In this document: piece after piece, positions 6,482-14,400 of the stretch
Layout of the letters: each line of letters begins with the position of its first letter
Numbering within the stretch: position 1 is the stretch's first letter
Assembly (NCBI GenBank): GCA_947463285.1
Contig: CANHTV010000025.1
Span: forward strand, 1-17,328
Origin: Verrucomicrobiaceae bacterium
GTDB taxonomy: Bacteria; Verrucomicrobiota; Verrucomicrobiia; Verrucomicrobiales; Verrucomicrobiaceae
Direction: 5' to 3'
DNA length: 17,328 nucleotides
The notes under the pieces: model-generated
What the model was told of the DNA's origin: nothing
Databases searched by the model: none
What the model saw: only the letters and a program-made list of their open reading frames with translations
Position numbers and translations under genes: made by a program

Positions 6482-7537
6482 TTAGATGGCCTTGGCTTTT
6501 TTGACGAGGTGGTCCAGCACGTCGTGTGCGTTGTCGAATTTCAAAAGGGTCGTTTTTTCGATCAATCCTTTAGCCGCTTTTTCCAGGGGGCGGATGTAGG
6601 GAAGAGGTGTGAGTGCATGACGAAGGTTGGTATGCTTTTGATAGTGTCGTAGCACTCGCTGTGAGTGACCTGGAATAATCGCCGCTGGAGCGGCTGTGGT
6701 GTCCCGTTTTTTACGGAAGATGACCATGAGATTCCCCCCGTCTTGTGAAGTGAAGCTATCGACGTGTTCGAGTCCTGCTTTTTGCCCAGCCAAGGTCAAT
6801 GTGCTGCTGCTGAAATGATGTAGGTGACCGATGTGATAGCGACTCTGTGGCCACTGACAGCGTGAGAGCGCATGAGGTACTTCGATCAGCATCAGCCCAT
6901 CGTCGCGCATCCATGAAGCCATGGTGGCAAGTGCTTCGATGGGATGCGGCAGGTGCTCCACGACATGGAAAGCTGTGACCACGTCCTGACTTCCAGGCTC
7001 GACTTTGGCTTCGCTGTAATGGGTGACCTGAACTGGCAGTCCGAGCAAATCTCGGGCGGCAGAGCCATAGCCGACGTTTGGTTCGATGCCTTCGACATTA
7101 TAACCCAGCCCTCTTAAGATGAAGAGCATTTCACCACCGCCTGAGCCGAGATCGAGGATGGAATTCCCTGGCTTCAACAGGGGGATCAGATAATCCAAGC
7201 GATCCAGTGCGACACTGCCCGCGCGGTAAACGTGTTTGAGCTTCGGTTTGACCGCGTTTTTGTATTCCTGCCGATAGCTCTCGCGATAAAAATCACGGAG
7301 AGCTTCATCGCTCGGGCGTGGGTTGGTAAAGACTAGGCCGCAGTCTTGGCAAAGCACGGTTTGCAAGGGAGCTCCGTCGCGATCTTTGTCGGCTAGGATG
7401 GTGAAAGTGCTGCTTTGGCAAAGTTCGCAGGGCGTGAGTTCAGTAGTGTGATGATGAGTGACTGACATGAAATGGGGGTTATGAGAGTGGCTGAGCGTTT
7501 TTTTGCATGACTCACGACGGAGGTTTTTCTTCGGCAT
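6482..7537 (-). CDS. Class I SAM-dependent methyltransferase with N-terminal zinc-knuckle
   Basis: 351 aa from the ATG at 7537. Four cysteines (C37, C40 in CELC; C63, C66 in CQDC) form a probable zinc site, followed by GLVFTNPRPSDEALRDFY, as in Methyltransf_13/23-like proteins. The SAM-binding fold begins with motif I ILDLGSGGGE (127-136), the acidic loop VEGIEPN (148-154) and the post-motif HVVEHLPHP (191-199); DGLMLIEVPH and HLHHFS further support this group. The family methylates sugars in cell-surface polysaccharides or small metabolites; the acceptor cannot be read from the sequence. An ATG at 7468 (MSVTHHHTTELTPCELC) is a credible alternative start that gives a more compact N-terminus. 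It appears to be a single-gene unit flanked by hairpins. Confidence 0.85.
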   Translation of the reverse strand: MPKKNLRRESCKKTLSHSHNPHFMSVTHHHTTELTPCELCQSSTFTILADKDRDGAPLQTVLCQDCGLVFTNPRPSDEALRDFYRESYRQEYKNAVKPKLKHVYRAGSVALDRLDYLIPLLKPGNSILDLGSGGGEMLFILRGLGYNVEGIEPNVGYGSAARDLLGLPVQVTHYSEAKVEPGSQDVVTAFHVVEHLPHPIEALATMASWMRDDGLMLIEVPHALSRCQWPQSRYHIGHLHHFSSSTLTLAGQKAGLEHVDSFTSQDGGNLMVIFRKKRDTTAAPAAIIPGHSQRVLRHYQKHTNLRHALTPLPYIRPLEKAAKGLIEKTTLLKFDNAHDVLDHLVKKAKAI

Positions 7538-7615
7538 GGCCTTGGAGTCGGGGCACAGAGATGTCTTTTTTGATGGAAGTTCGTTCCGCCTGCCGACGCG
7601 TTTTTAGAGGATACT

Positions 7616-7651
7616 TGAGAGACGGCGACGCTTATGCATTCAAGTCTCTCA
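7616..7651. repeat. Inverted repeat with alternative pairings
   Basis: TGAGAGAC (7616-7623) pairs perfectly with GTCTCTCA (7644-7651) around a 20-base loop. A competing pair, ACTTGA (7613-7618) with TCAAGT (7640-7645), overlaps both arms, so only one can form at a time. It lies between the stop of the gene at 7658 and the methyltransferase start. A short A-run, not a T-run, follows on the minus strand, so it is not a classic terminator. Confidence 0.45.
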
Positions 7652-7657
7652 GCCTTA

Positions 7658-8152
7658 TCAACAGCGCATGACTTTGCGGCTTTGCCGCACCTTTAAGCCA
7701 GAAGAATGAACAGGGCTATAGATCTGCCTGATGGCGTTTCGGGCGCCAGGGCATGATTCAAAAAAACTGTAAATCTCGACCGCAGTCGTGAGGGCGACCG
7801 TCGGAAGGATCTGACTCAAGCAGCGGCCATGTCGCCTGTAATGGTTGTTCTGATGGGTGGGTGAAAGCAAATGATGCTGTTCAGGCTCCGTCCAGGGACG
7901 CTCCAGCTTGGTTTCTGTTGGATGGATCGAGGTGGCTGTATCGGTTGTGCCATCGCCATGGGATAAGACATAAATGGCGGATCCATCCTCCAAATGATGC
8001 ACCATCACTTCATGTAGGTCGTTTCGCTCAGCCAAAAACATGCAGATGGCTGATGCGACTCCTTCGCCTGAAATCAACCAAGCCAACAACCAAAAAGCCT
8101 GTAGCAGTTTGGCTAAAGGTCGATTTTTATGGAGATGTTTCAGGGAAGTCAT
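7658..8152 (-). CDS. Predicted secreted protein, function unknown
   Basis: 164 aa. A basic N-terminus (MTSLKHLHKNRPLAK) and a hydrophobic stretch LLQAFWLLAWLISGEGVASA form a likely signal peptide with cleavage near residue 35. The mature part contains LHEVMVHHLEDGSAIYVLSHGDGTTD, several histidines and two or three cysteines, but no motif I can assign. A histidine-rich exported protein could bind metal; this is speculative. The last ten residues (VRQSRKVMRC) lie on a perfect TGCGGC/GCCGCA hairpin, so the C-terminus may come from an intergenic repeat. It is monocistronic as far as can be seen, about 80 bases downstream of mazG. Codon use is consistent with a gene, yet a short plus-strand open frame overlaps it, so confidence is moderate. 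Confidence 0.5.
   Translation of the reverse strand: MTSLKHLHKNRPLAKLLQAFWLLAWLISGEGVASAICMFLAERNDLHEVMVHHLEDGSAIYVLSHGDGTTDTATSIHPTETKLERPWTEPEQHHLLSPTHQNNHYRRHGRCLSQILPTVALTTAVEIYSFFESCPGARNAIRQIYSPVHSSGLKVRQSRKVMRC
7675..7689. repeat. Short perfect hairpin with 3-base loop
   Basis: TGCGGC (7675-7680) TTT GCCGCA (7684-7689); on the minus strand it reads as a stem with an AAA loop overlapping the last codons of the preceding gene. A related hairpin (GCAGC TTT GCTGC, 4809-4821) occupies the same place at the end of the CPLC-protein gene. Confidence 0.55.
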
Positions 8153-8181
8153 GGGTTGGCTTCAAGTCTGACGGCAAATGA

Positions 8182-8200
8182 GATCTGCCTGTGACAGATC
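8182..8200. repeat. Small inverted repeat downstream of mazG
   Basis: GATCTG (8182-8187) and CAGATC (8195-8200) flank a 7-base loop, about 30 bases past the mazG stop and 30 bases before the start of the next minus-strand gene. It lacks a U-tract in the mazG direction. It could be a weak terminator or processing site. Confidence 0.3.
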
Positions 8201-8230
8201 ATTCCATGCGACTGTTTTATTTTTTGGGAT

Positions 8231-9073
8231 TCAACGAGCCAGAAAATGGGGCCATTTTTGTGGTGGACTCTCGGATTCAGGACGGAGAACTTTTTCGAGC
8301 TTCACCGCATCCCAGGCGGCATCCATCTCTTCGAGGCTGGCTTTGCCGAGTTCCTTGCCTTCTGCTTTGATCTTGGCCTCAACGGCATGAAAACGTCGGA
8401 TGAATTTTTCATTCGCCGCAGCCAGTGCGGCTTCGGATTCGATGCCAAGTTTGCGGGCTAGATTGACGACGCTGAAAAGCAGGTCGCCCAGTTCTTCCTC
8501 CATCGCGGCGGTCTGGCCTGAGGCGACGGCTTCTTCCAGTTCGGCGGCTTCTTCGCGGATTTTGGCGAAGACGGGGGTGGCGTCAGGCCAGTCAAACCCG
8601 ACGCGTGCGGCTTTTTTCTGGAGCTTCTGGCCTCGCATCAGGGCGGGCAGACCTGAGCCGACGCCATGCAGATAGCCTTCCTTTTGCGTGCCTTTTTCCT
8701 GGCGTTTGATGGCGTCCCACTGAGTCAAAACGGCATCAGACGTGGCGGCACTGGCTTCGCCAAAAACGTGCGGATGCCGGCGCACGAGTTTGTCTGAAAG
8801 GACGTGGGCCATGCGATCCAGATCAAAGGTGCCCATGCCGGAGGCGATTTCTGCATGGAGCACGGGCTGGAGCAGTAGATCTCCCAGTTCCTCGCAGATG
8901 AGCTCGGGATTGCCGCTTTTGATGGCATCCACCACTTCATAGGCCTCCTCCAGCACATGCGGAATGAGGGATTCATGGGTTTGCTCGATGTCCCAGGGGC
9001 AGCCGCCGGGGGCGCGCAGGCGGTGTACGATGTAGCGGAGACGGGTCAGGCCATCAGGATGATCAATGCTCAT
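8231..9073 (-). CDS. mazG: Nucleoside triphosphate pyrophosphohydrolase MazG
   Basis: 280 aa from the ATG at 9073. Two tandem MazG domains are visible. The first has GGCPWDIEQTHESL (~23-36), the metal-binding EEAYEVVDAI (42-51) and EELGDLLLQPVLHAEI (61-76). A central YLHGVGSGLPALMRGQKLQ/ARVGFDW segment is characteristic of full-length MazG. The second domain has EEAAELEEAV and MEEELGDLLFSVVNLARKLG. The enzyme hydrolyses NTPs to NMP and pyrophosphate, cleaning the nucleotide pool and, in some bacteria, tuning ppGpp. The frame continues upstream to an ATG at 9127, but start 9073 places the GCPWD motif at the same distance from the N-terminus as in E. coli MazG. It is divergently arranged with trxA and shows no missing key residue. 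Confidence 0.93.
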   Translation of the reverse strand: MSIDHPDGLTRLRYIVHRLRAPGGCPWDIEQTHESLIPHVLEEAYEVVDAIKSGNPELICEELGDLLLQPVLHAEIASGMGTFDLDRMAHVLSDKLVRRHPHVFGEASAATSDAVLTQWDAIKRQEKGTQKEGYLHGVGSGLPALMRGQKLQKKAARVGFDWPDATPVFAKIREEAAELEEAVASGQTAAMEEELGDLLFSVVNLARKLGIESEAALAAANEKFIRRFHAVEAKIKAEGKELGKASLEEMDAAWDAVKLEKVLRPESESPPQKWPHFLAR

Positions 9074-9200
9074 GCCCGTGGCGATAGCCGGGAAAGTAGC
9101 GGCTGGCACGGAAAAAGTTTGCGCCATCCGCCTGCGTGCCTACCTCATGCATCGGTTCCTTCACGGCATCCGTAACTCTTTACCCAAACCCCTATTCATT

Positions 9201-9530
9201 ATGGCTAGTGACGCAGTACTGCACCTCAACGATTCCAATTTCGATTCTGAAATCGCCTCCTCCACCGTCCCTGTGCTGGTGGATTTCTGGGCTGAATGGT
9301 GCGGCCCCTGCCGTATGCTCGGCCCGATCCTCGACCAACTAGCCACAGAAAAAGGTGCTGCGGCCAAGATCGCCAAGGTGAATGTCGATGAGAGTCCTGA
9401 GCTTGCTGCCAAATACGGCGTTCGTTCGATTCCGATGCTGCTTTTCATCAAAGGCGGTGTAGTGAAGGAAACCGTCGTCGGCGTGCAGTCCAAAGACGCT
9501 CTGGCCAAGAAGCTCGACGCACTGGCCTGA
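9201..9530 (+). CDS. trxA: Thioredoxin
   Basis: 109 aa, the usual size for a single-domain thioredoxin. The active site is WCGPC at 33-37 in VLVDFWAEWCGPCRMLGPIL, with the cis-proline P78 in GVRSIPMLLFIKGG and the family KVNVDESPELAAKYGV between them. The buried Asp of DFWA is present. There is no signal peptide, so it acts in the cytoplasm as a general disulfide reductase with thioredoxin reductase. The frame is open upstream to 9066, but that extension has no thioredoxin character and overlaps mazG; the ATG at 9201 gives the standard N-terminus. No Shine-Dalgarno is seen. A strong intrinsic terminator follows 26 bases after the stop, so it is probably transcribed alone. Confidence 0.97.
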   Translation: MASDAVLHLNDSNFDSEIASSTVPVLVDFWAEWCGPCRMLGPILDQLATEKGAAAKIAKVNVDESPELAAKYGVRSIPMLLFIKGGVVKETVVGVQSKDALAKKLDALA

Positions 9531-9556
9531 TTCTAGGATCGAGAGATCTCATTTTG

Positions 9557-9593
9557 CGGGGGATGAAGACACTGTCTTGATCCCCCGTTTTTT
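9557..9593 (+). terminator. Intrinsic terminator of trxA
   Basis: CGGGGGAT (9557-9564) pairs with ATCCCCCG (9580-9587), extended by AAGAC (9566-9570) with GTCTT (9574-9578) across a single G-G mismatch, loop ACT, followed directly by TTTTTT (9588-9593). This is a textbook Rho-independent terminator. Confidence 0.93.
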
Positions 9594-9608
9594 GAAATTG
9601 TTCCTAGC

Positions 9609-9637
9609 TTGCCTTCGTCCGGCCGACAGCCTAGTTT
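9609..9637 (+). promoter_or_regulatory. Possible promoter with near-leaderless start for the Uma2 gene
   Basis: TTGCCT (9609-9614), a 17-base spacer and TAGTTT (9632-9637) resemble a weak sigma-70 type promoter. The TAGTTT ends only 6 bases before the ATG at 9644, so a transcript from it would be leaderless or nearly so. Both hexamers deviate from consensus. Confidence 0.3.
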
Positions 9638-9652
9638 CCTGCCATGCTTCCG
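9630..9652 (+). repeat. Start-region repeat, copy 1
   Basis: CCTAGTTTCCT (9630-9640), then GCC, then ATGCTTCCG (9644-9652), covers the start codon of the Uma2 gene. The same two blocks recur at 10242-10261 without the GCC, just after the Uma2 stop. Confidence 0.65.
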
Positions 9653-10224
9653 ATTCTTGACCATCTGACTTCCTTTCAGAAGCGGGCCATGCCGCTCTCC
9701 ATGAAGGCTTGGCATCAAATGATCTCCCAAGGATTGGCCCCCGAGCGTGCTGAGCTGATCCGGGGTGTGATTATTGAAAAAATGAGCAAGACGATCCTTC
9801 ATTACAAACTCACGGAAATCGTCGTTGAGATGATCCGTGCCGCCTTCGGAAGCCAGTTCTGGGGGCGGCAGGAGGCACCTCTGCATTGACAGATTCTGAG
9901 CCCGAGCCTGATGTGTCGGTTGTCGAGGGACATCGCCAAAATTACGAAACCCATCCCACCACGGCACGTCTCGTCGTAGAGGTCTCTGTATCCACGTTGC
10001 CTGAAGATCGGGCCATGGCGGACATTTATGCTGAGGCAGCCGTGGCGGAGTATTGGATCGTGAATGCAGTCGATCGCTGCATTGAACTCTATCAGCAGCC
10101 TGTGGCAGGCCATTATCAAAGCATCATGAGAGTGGATGAATCCGGCGTGCTGGAAAGTGCAGCGCTGCCTGGGCTGAGACTGAATATCGGCGAGCTTTTT
10201 GCTGGCCTGCCGTGCGTGGTCTGA
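9644..10224 (+). pseudogene. Uma2-family (DUF820) restriction-endonuclease-like gene with a -1 frameshift
   Basis: Two adjacent open frames make one Uma2 protein. The first (9644-9889) gives PLSMKAWHQMISQG, ERAELIRGVIIEKM and an ILHYKLTEIVVEMIRAAF helix, ending at EAPLH-stop. The second, in a different frame, continues with TDSEPEPDVSVVEGH, TTARLVVEVSVSTL, DIYAEAAVAEYWIV and LYQQPVAGHYQ. Restoring one base near 9884 (CTGCATTGACA to CTGACATTGACA) would read EAPLTLTDSEPEPD, the usual family text, and yield about 193 aa, the normal length. The family has a PD-(D/E)xK nuclease fold of unclear role, often in many genomic copies. The lysine that commonly follows the DR of the second half seems to be replaced by alanine (DRAMADIY), so the product may have been inactive already. 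A sequencing error is the main alternative. The second frame has only a TTG start. Confidence 0.75.
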
Positions 10225-10241
10225 GCCGACACCGGGCAAAT

Positions 10242-10261
10242 CCTAGTTTCCTATGCTTCCG
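10242..10261 (+). repeat. Start-region repeat, copy 2
   Basis: CCTAGTTTCCT (10242-10252) directly followed by ATGCTTCCG (10253-10261), an exact recurrence of the blocks around the Uma2 start. Its ATG opens a 21-codon frame that ends inside the first codons of the membrane fusion protein gene. Confidence 0.65.
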
Positions 10262-10318
10262 CGTATGGCGGGGCGTCATGGTGGCGTTTGTTTCTCCCCC
10301 CGTTTGATCCATGTCTGA
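10253..10318 (+). CDS. Possible 21-aa leader ORF before the efflux operon
   Basis: ATG at 10253 opens MLPRMAGRHGGVCFSPRLIH-V and stops with a TGA that overlaps the first bases of the membrane fusion protein gene (ATGTCTGA). The overlap geometry would allow translational coupling. There is no family resemblance and the start is part of a repeat, so it may be chance. Confidence 0.2.
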   Translation: MLPRMAGRHGGVCFSPRLIHV

Positions 10319-11459
10319 ATCCCGCCCTGCGCCCTGGCTGCGCTTCTTCGTTTTTATTCTCATCAGTGCAGCTGTCATCGCTGGCGGCTGGCTATTTTGG
10401 CTAAAGCAGCAGCAAAGTACACCTGCTCTCGCTGCTGTGGTGAAGGCCAAAGGTGCTGCCATCGTGACCACGACCGAGGTGGAGCGTAGTGATTATGCGC
10501 TTGATCTTCTCGCTATCGGCACGGTGGCGGCTGATGAGTCCATCGATCTCAGCACCCATGTCACGGAGACGGTGACGGCTCTGCATTTTGAGGACGGACA
10601 GCGAGTAAAAAAGGGCGACCTGCTGGTGGAACTCAGTGCTGGTGAAGAGCAGGCTGCGCTTTCCGCTGCGAGGTCTCAGCTGACGGAGCATGAGCGCGAG
10701 ATCACTCGGTTGCAGGGGTTGGTCAAAGACGGGGCTGCCCCAGAAGCCCGGCTGGAGGAGCGCCGCACGCTGGCTGAAGTGTCACGGCAAAACATCATTG
10801 AGGCCGAGGCGCGACTCGCTGACCGCCGCATCGTGGCTCCCTTTGATGGCTGGCTGGGACTGCGCCGCATCAGCGTTGGAGCCCTGGTTTCTCCGGGCAC
10901 CGTCATCGTGTCGCTGGATAAAATCGACGTCGTGAAGATCGACTTCAATGTGCCCGAGACCTATCTCGGCATGATCAAGGCAGGCACTGAGATCGACACC
11001 CGCGCGGAGATGGACAAGGAGCGCGTTTTCAAAGGCAAGGTCGCGCAGCTCGATTCACGGATCGACCCCATCACCCGCTCCATGGCCGCACGCGCGCTGG
11101 TCAACAATGAAGGCCTCACGCTGAAGCCGGGAATGCTGGTCATGGTGACGATGCATGTGCAGCCGCGTCTTTCCTTGTCCATCCCTGAATGTGCGCTGGT
11201 GCCAACGGGTTCAAAAGCCTTTGTCTTCCTTTTGATCGAGGGCAAAGCCAAGCGTATGGAGGTTAAAACGGGCCGTCGCAAACCCGGCTATATCGAGATC
11301 ATGACCGGACTGAAGGAAGGGCAGCTCATCGTGGCGGAGGGCCTGGTCGGGCTGCAAGATGGCATGGAGGTGAAAGTGGCTGGGCAGTTCACCAAGCCCG
11401 CAGCTGCATTCAATCCCGAAGCTCTTTCGGTCAGCGATCAACCGGGAAGCGCAAAGTAA
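10311..11459 (+). CDS. RND efflux membrane fusion protein (HlyD/AcrA type)
   Basis: 382 aa. An N-terminal membrane helix at about 11-30 (RFFVFILISAAVIAGGWLFW) anchors it in the inner membrane. Domain order is typical: first half-lipoyl (82-110, with VTALHFEDGQRVKKGDLLVEL), an alpha-hairpin coiled coil (~111-171, AALSAARSQLTEHEREITRL and RTLAEVSRQNIIEAEARLAD), second half-lipoyl (IVAPFDGWLGLRRISVGALV), a beta-barrel with VVKIDFNVPETYLG and KVAQLDSRIDPITRSMAARA, and a membrane-proximal domain ending in GLVGLQDGMEVKV. It joins the permease to the outer-membrane channel. The stop is 3 bases before the permease start, so translation is probably coupled. No regulator gene is adjacent, and the substrate cannot be told from the adaptor. 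Confidence 0.93.
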   Translation: MSESRPAPWLRFFVFILISAAVIAGGWLFWLKQQQSTPALAAVVKAKGAAIVTTTEVERSDYALDLLAIGTVAADESIDLSTHVTETVTALHFEDGQRVKKGDLLVELSAGEEQAALSAARSQLTEHEREITRLQGLVKDGAAPEARLEERRTLAEVSRQNIIEAEARLADRRIVAPFDGWLGLRRISVGALVSPGTVIVSLDKIDVVKIDFNVPETYLGMIKAGTEIDTRAEMDKERVFKGKVAQLDSRIDPITRSMAARALVNNEGLTLKPGMLVMVTMHVQPRLSLSIPECALVPTGSKAFVFLLIEGKAKRMEVKTGRRKPGYIEIMTGLKEGQLIVAEGLVGLQDGMEVKVAGQFTKPAAAFNPEALSVSDQPGSAK

Positions 11460-11462
11460 ACC

Positions 11463-14400
11463 ATGTGGCTGTCTGATACATCCGTGCGCCGTCCGGTGCT
11501 GGCTTTGGTGATGAATCTCATCCTCGTGGCCTTTGGTGTGGTGGCTTACACACGGCTGCCGCTGCGTGAGTTTCCTGACATCGAACCTCCCATCGTGACG
11601 GTGGAAACCTACTACCGTGGGGCCTCGGCCAGTGTGGTGGAAAACCGCATCACGCAGCGTTTGGAGGATCGCATCTCTCAGGTCGAGGCCATCGAAAACA
11701 TCTCCTCCACCAGTGTGGATGGGAAGTCTGAAATCACGGTCGAGTTTTCTCTGGGGCGTGATCTGGATTCCGCTGCGAATGACATCCGTGAGGCCATCAG
11801 CCCGGTCCTCACCACACTGCCGCCTGAGGTGGAGCCGCCAAATGTGGGCAAGACCGAGCTGAGCGCCGAGGTGCTCATGTATTTGAATCTGACCAGCGAT
11901 TCCCGGAACACTCTGGAGCTCAATGACTATGCGGAACGCTTTTTGGTGGATCGTTTTTCCCGTCTACCGGGCGTGGCGCGTGTGCGCATCAACGGCGGCT
12001 CCCGCTATGCCTTGCGCATCTGGCTGGACCGTGAAGCGCTTGCTGCGCGTGGGCTGACGGCGACGGACATCGAGCACGCGCTGCGTCGTGAAAACGTGGA
12101 CCCGCCTGCCGGCACGGTACAGTCGCTGGACAGGCAGTTCACGGTGCGTCTGAATCGCCAGTATCAGAGTGTGGAGGACTTCCAGCAGCTCGTCATCGCG
12201 CGTGGTGAAAATGGTTATCAGGTGCGTCTGGGTGAGGTTTCACGCATCGCTCTCGGCGCTGAGGAGGCGCGCACCGTTTTTAAAGGCAACCGTGTGCTCA
12301 TGGTCTCCATCGGCATCATCCGGCAGTCACGCTCGAATCCACTGGAAGTGGCCCGTGCGGTGAGAGAGGAGGCAGAGCTGATTCGCAAGACATTGCCACC
12401 TGATCTGCGCTTGGAGAATAGCTACGACATCAGCCAGTTCATTGAGGAGTCTTTGCATGAAGTCTATCGCACGCTTGCCATCGCCATCGGCTTGGTGGTG
12501 GTGATCATTTATCTTTTCCTGGGCAGCTTCCGGGCCGTTTTGATTCCTACGGTGGCTGTGCCGGTCAGCGTTTTCGCCACCTGCCTGATCCTGCTGATGC
12601 TGGATTACTCCATGAACACGCTGACTCTACTCGCTTTCGTGTTGGCGATCGGGCTCGTGGTGGATGATGCCATCGTGGTTCTGGAAAACATCCATCGCCG
12701 CATTGAAGAAGGGGAGACTCCTTTGGTGGCTGCTTTCAAAGGCACGCGCCAGGTCGGCTTTGCGGTCGTGGCCACCACGCTCGTGCTGATGTCCGTCTTT
12801 GTACCGGTGGCCTTCATGCCGGGGGACACGGGGCGCATGTTTGCGGAGTTCAGCGTCACGTTGAGCATCGCGGTGGCCTTTTCGGGTTTTGTGGCGCTGA
12901 CGCTTTCGCCGATGATGGCCTCAAAGATCCTGCGCGGCAGGGAAGGGGACGGCTTTGTGGCTCATCTGCTGGATCGGATTTTTAGCCGCATTCAGCGTGG
13001 CTACCGGTGGCTGCTAAACTGGGCGCTTCACTTCCCCGCCTCCGCCTTTCCAATCGTGGGCGGGCTGACGGCGCTCTGTGTCTGGCAGCTGGGGCACATC
13101 CCAGATGAATTCATGCCGCGTGAGGACCGAGGTTCATTCTTTGTGACGGCAACAGGCCAGCCGGGCACGACCTATGCGCGCACCTACCGGACATTGGATG
13201 ACCTCACGGATCGTCTCATGTATCTTGTCGAGGACACCAAGGAGGCCACTCGGATTAATTCGCGAGCCCCTCGCACTTTTGGTTCGGCGGCTGACTTTAA
13301 TGACTCCATCGCTGTGGTCACCCTCACACCCTTTGGCACGCGGCGTGATGGCTTCACCATCATGGAAGATGTGCGGAAAAAAACGGCTGACATGGCGGAT
13401 GCCAAAGTTTCTGTCATCATGCGTCAGGCCATTTTGAGGGGGCTGAACAAGCCTATCGAAATCGTTGTCAGTGGCCCCACGTTTGAGGAGCTGATCCAGT
13501 GGCGTGAAATTATTCTGAACAAAGGCCGTGCCAATGACAAACTGCTCGGCCTGGATTGTGACTACCGGGACACCAAGCCACAGCTGCGCATCAGCATCGA
13601 CCAAGCACGCGCGGCGGATCTCGGCGTCACCAGTGAGGAGATCGGTCTCACGCTGGAGACCATGCTCGGCGGACGTCGTGCCACCACGTTTCTGCATCAG
13701 GGGGAGGAATACGATGTCATCATGGAAGGCAGTTATGAGGACAAGCGGACACCGCTGGATCTGAACAACCTTTTTGTTCGCAGCCAGCGCAGCAAACAGC
13801 TTATCCCGCTCGCCAATCTTGTGAAGACAGAGGAATTTGCTGATAGCGGTTCGCTCACGCGCTACAACCGCATGAGAAGCATCACCTTTGATGCCGAGCT
13901 GGCTCCGGGCTACAGTCTCGGGCAGGCCGTAACCTACATGGAGGACCTTATCCGTGAAAGCCTGCCCAGCAGTGCCGTCGTGGGCTACAAAGGCAATGCC
14001 CTCAAACTAAAGCAGAATCAGGGAAGCATCGGCATCGTTTTCGGTATGGCCCTGCTCATCGCTTTCCTCGTTCTTGCGGCGCAGTTTGAGAGCTTCGTGC
14101 ATCCTTTCACCATCATGCTTACCGTTCCCATGGCCGTGGCGGGAGCCTTGTTTGGCCTGATGTACATGGGCATGAATCAGAGCGTCCACAGCCAGATCGG
14201 CCTCATCATGCTGATCGGTCTCGCGGCGAAGAACGGCATCCTCATCGTCGAGTTCATCAATCAGCTGCGTGATGAAGGGTTGGCTTTTCGTGAGGCCATC
14301 CTCACGGGCAGCGAGCAGCGCCTGCGCCCCATTCTCATGACCGCGCTGGCCACCGTCATGGGCGCACTGCCCCTCATGCTCGGAAGTGGTGCCGGTTTTG

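Noticed and set aside
6280..7561. 10-mer GGCACAGAGA upstream of both the RodZ-like and methyltransferase genes (6280-6289, 7552-7561)
   Set aside because: Two copies at different distances from the starts (33 and 15 bases) are too little evidence for a shared operator.
9066..9200. N-terminal extension of thioredoxin
   Set aside because: The extra 45 residues overlap mazG and do not occur in thioredoxins; ATG 9201 gives the normal length.
13134..13697. 187-codon minus-strand frame
   Set aside because: Lies wholly inside the RND permease on the opposite strand; composition is that of a shadow.
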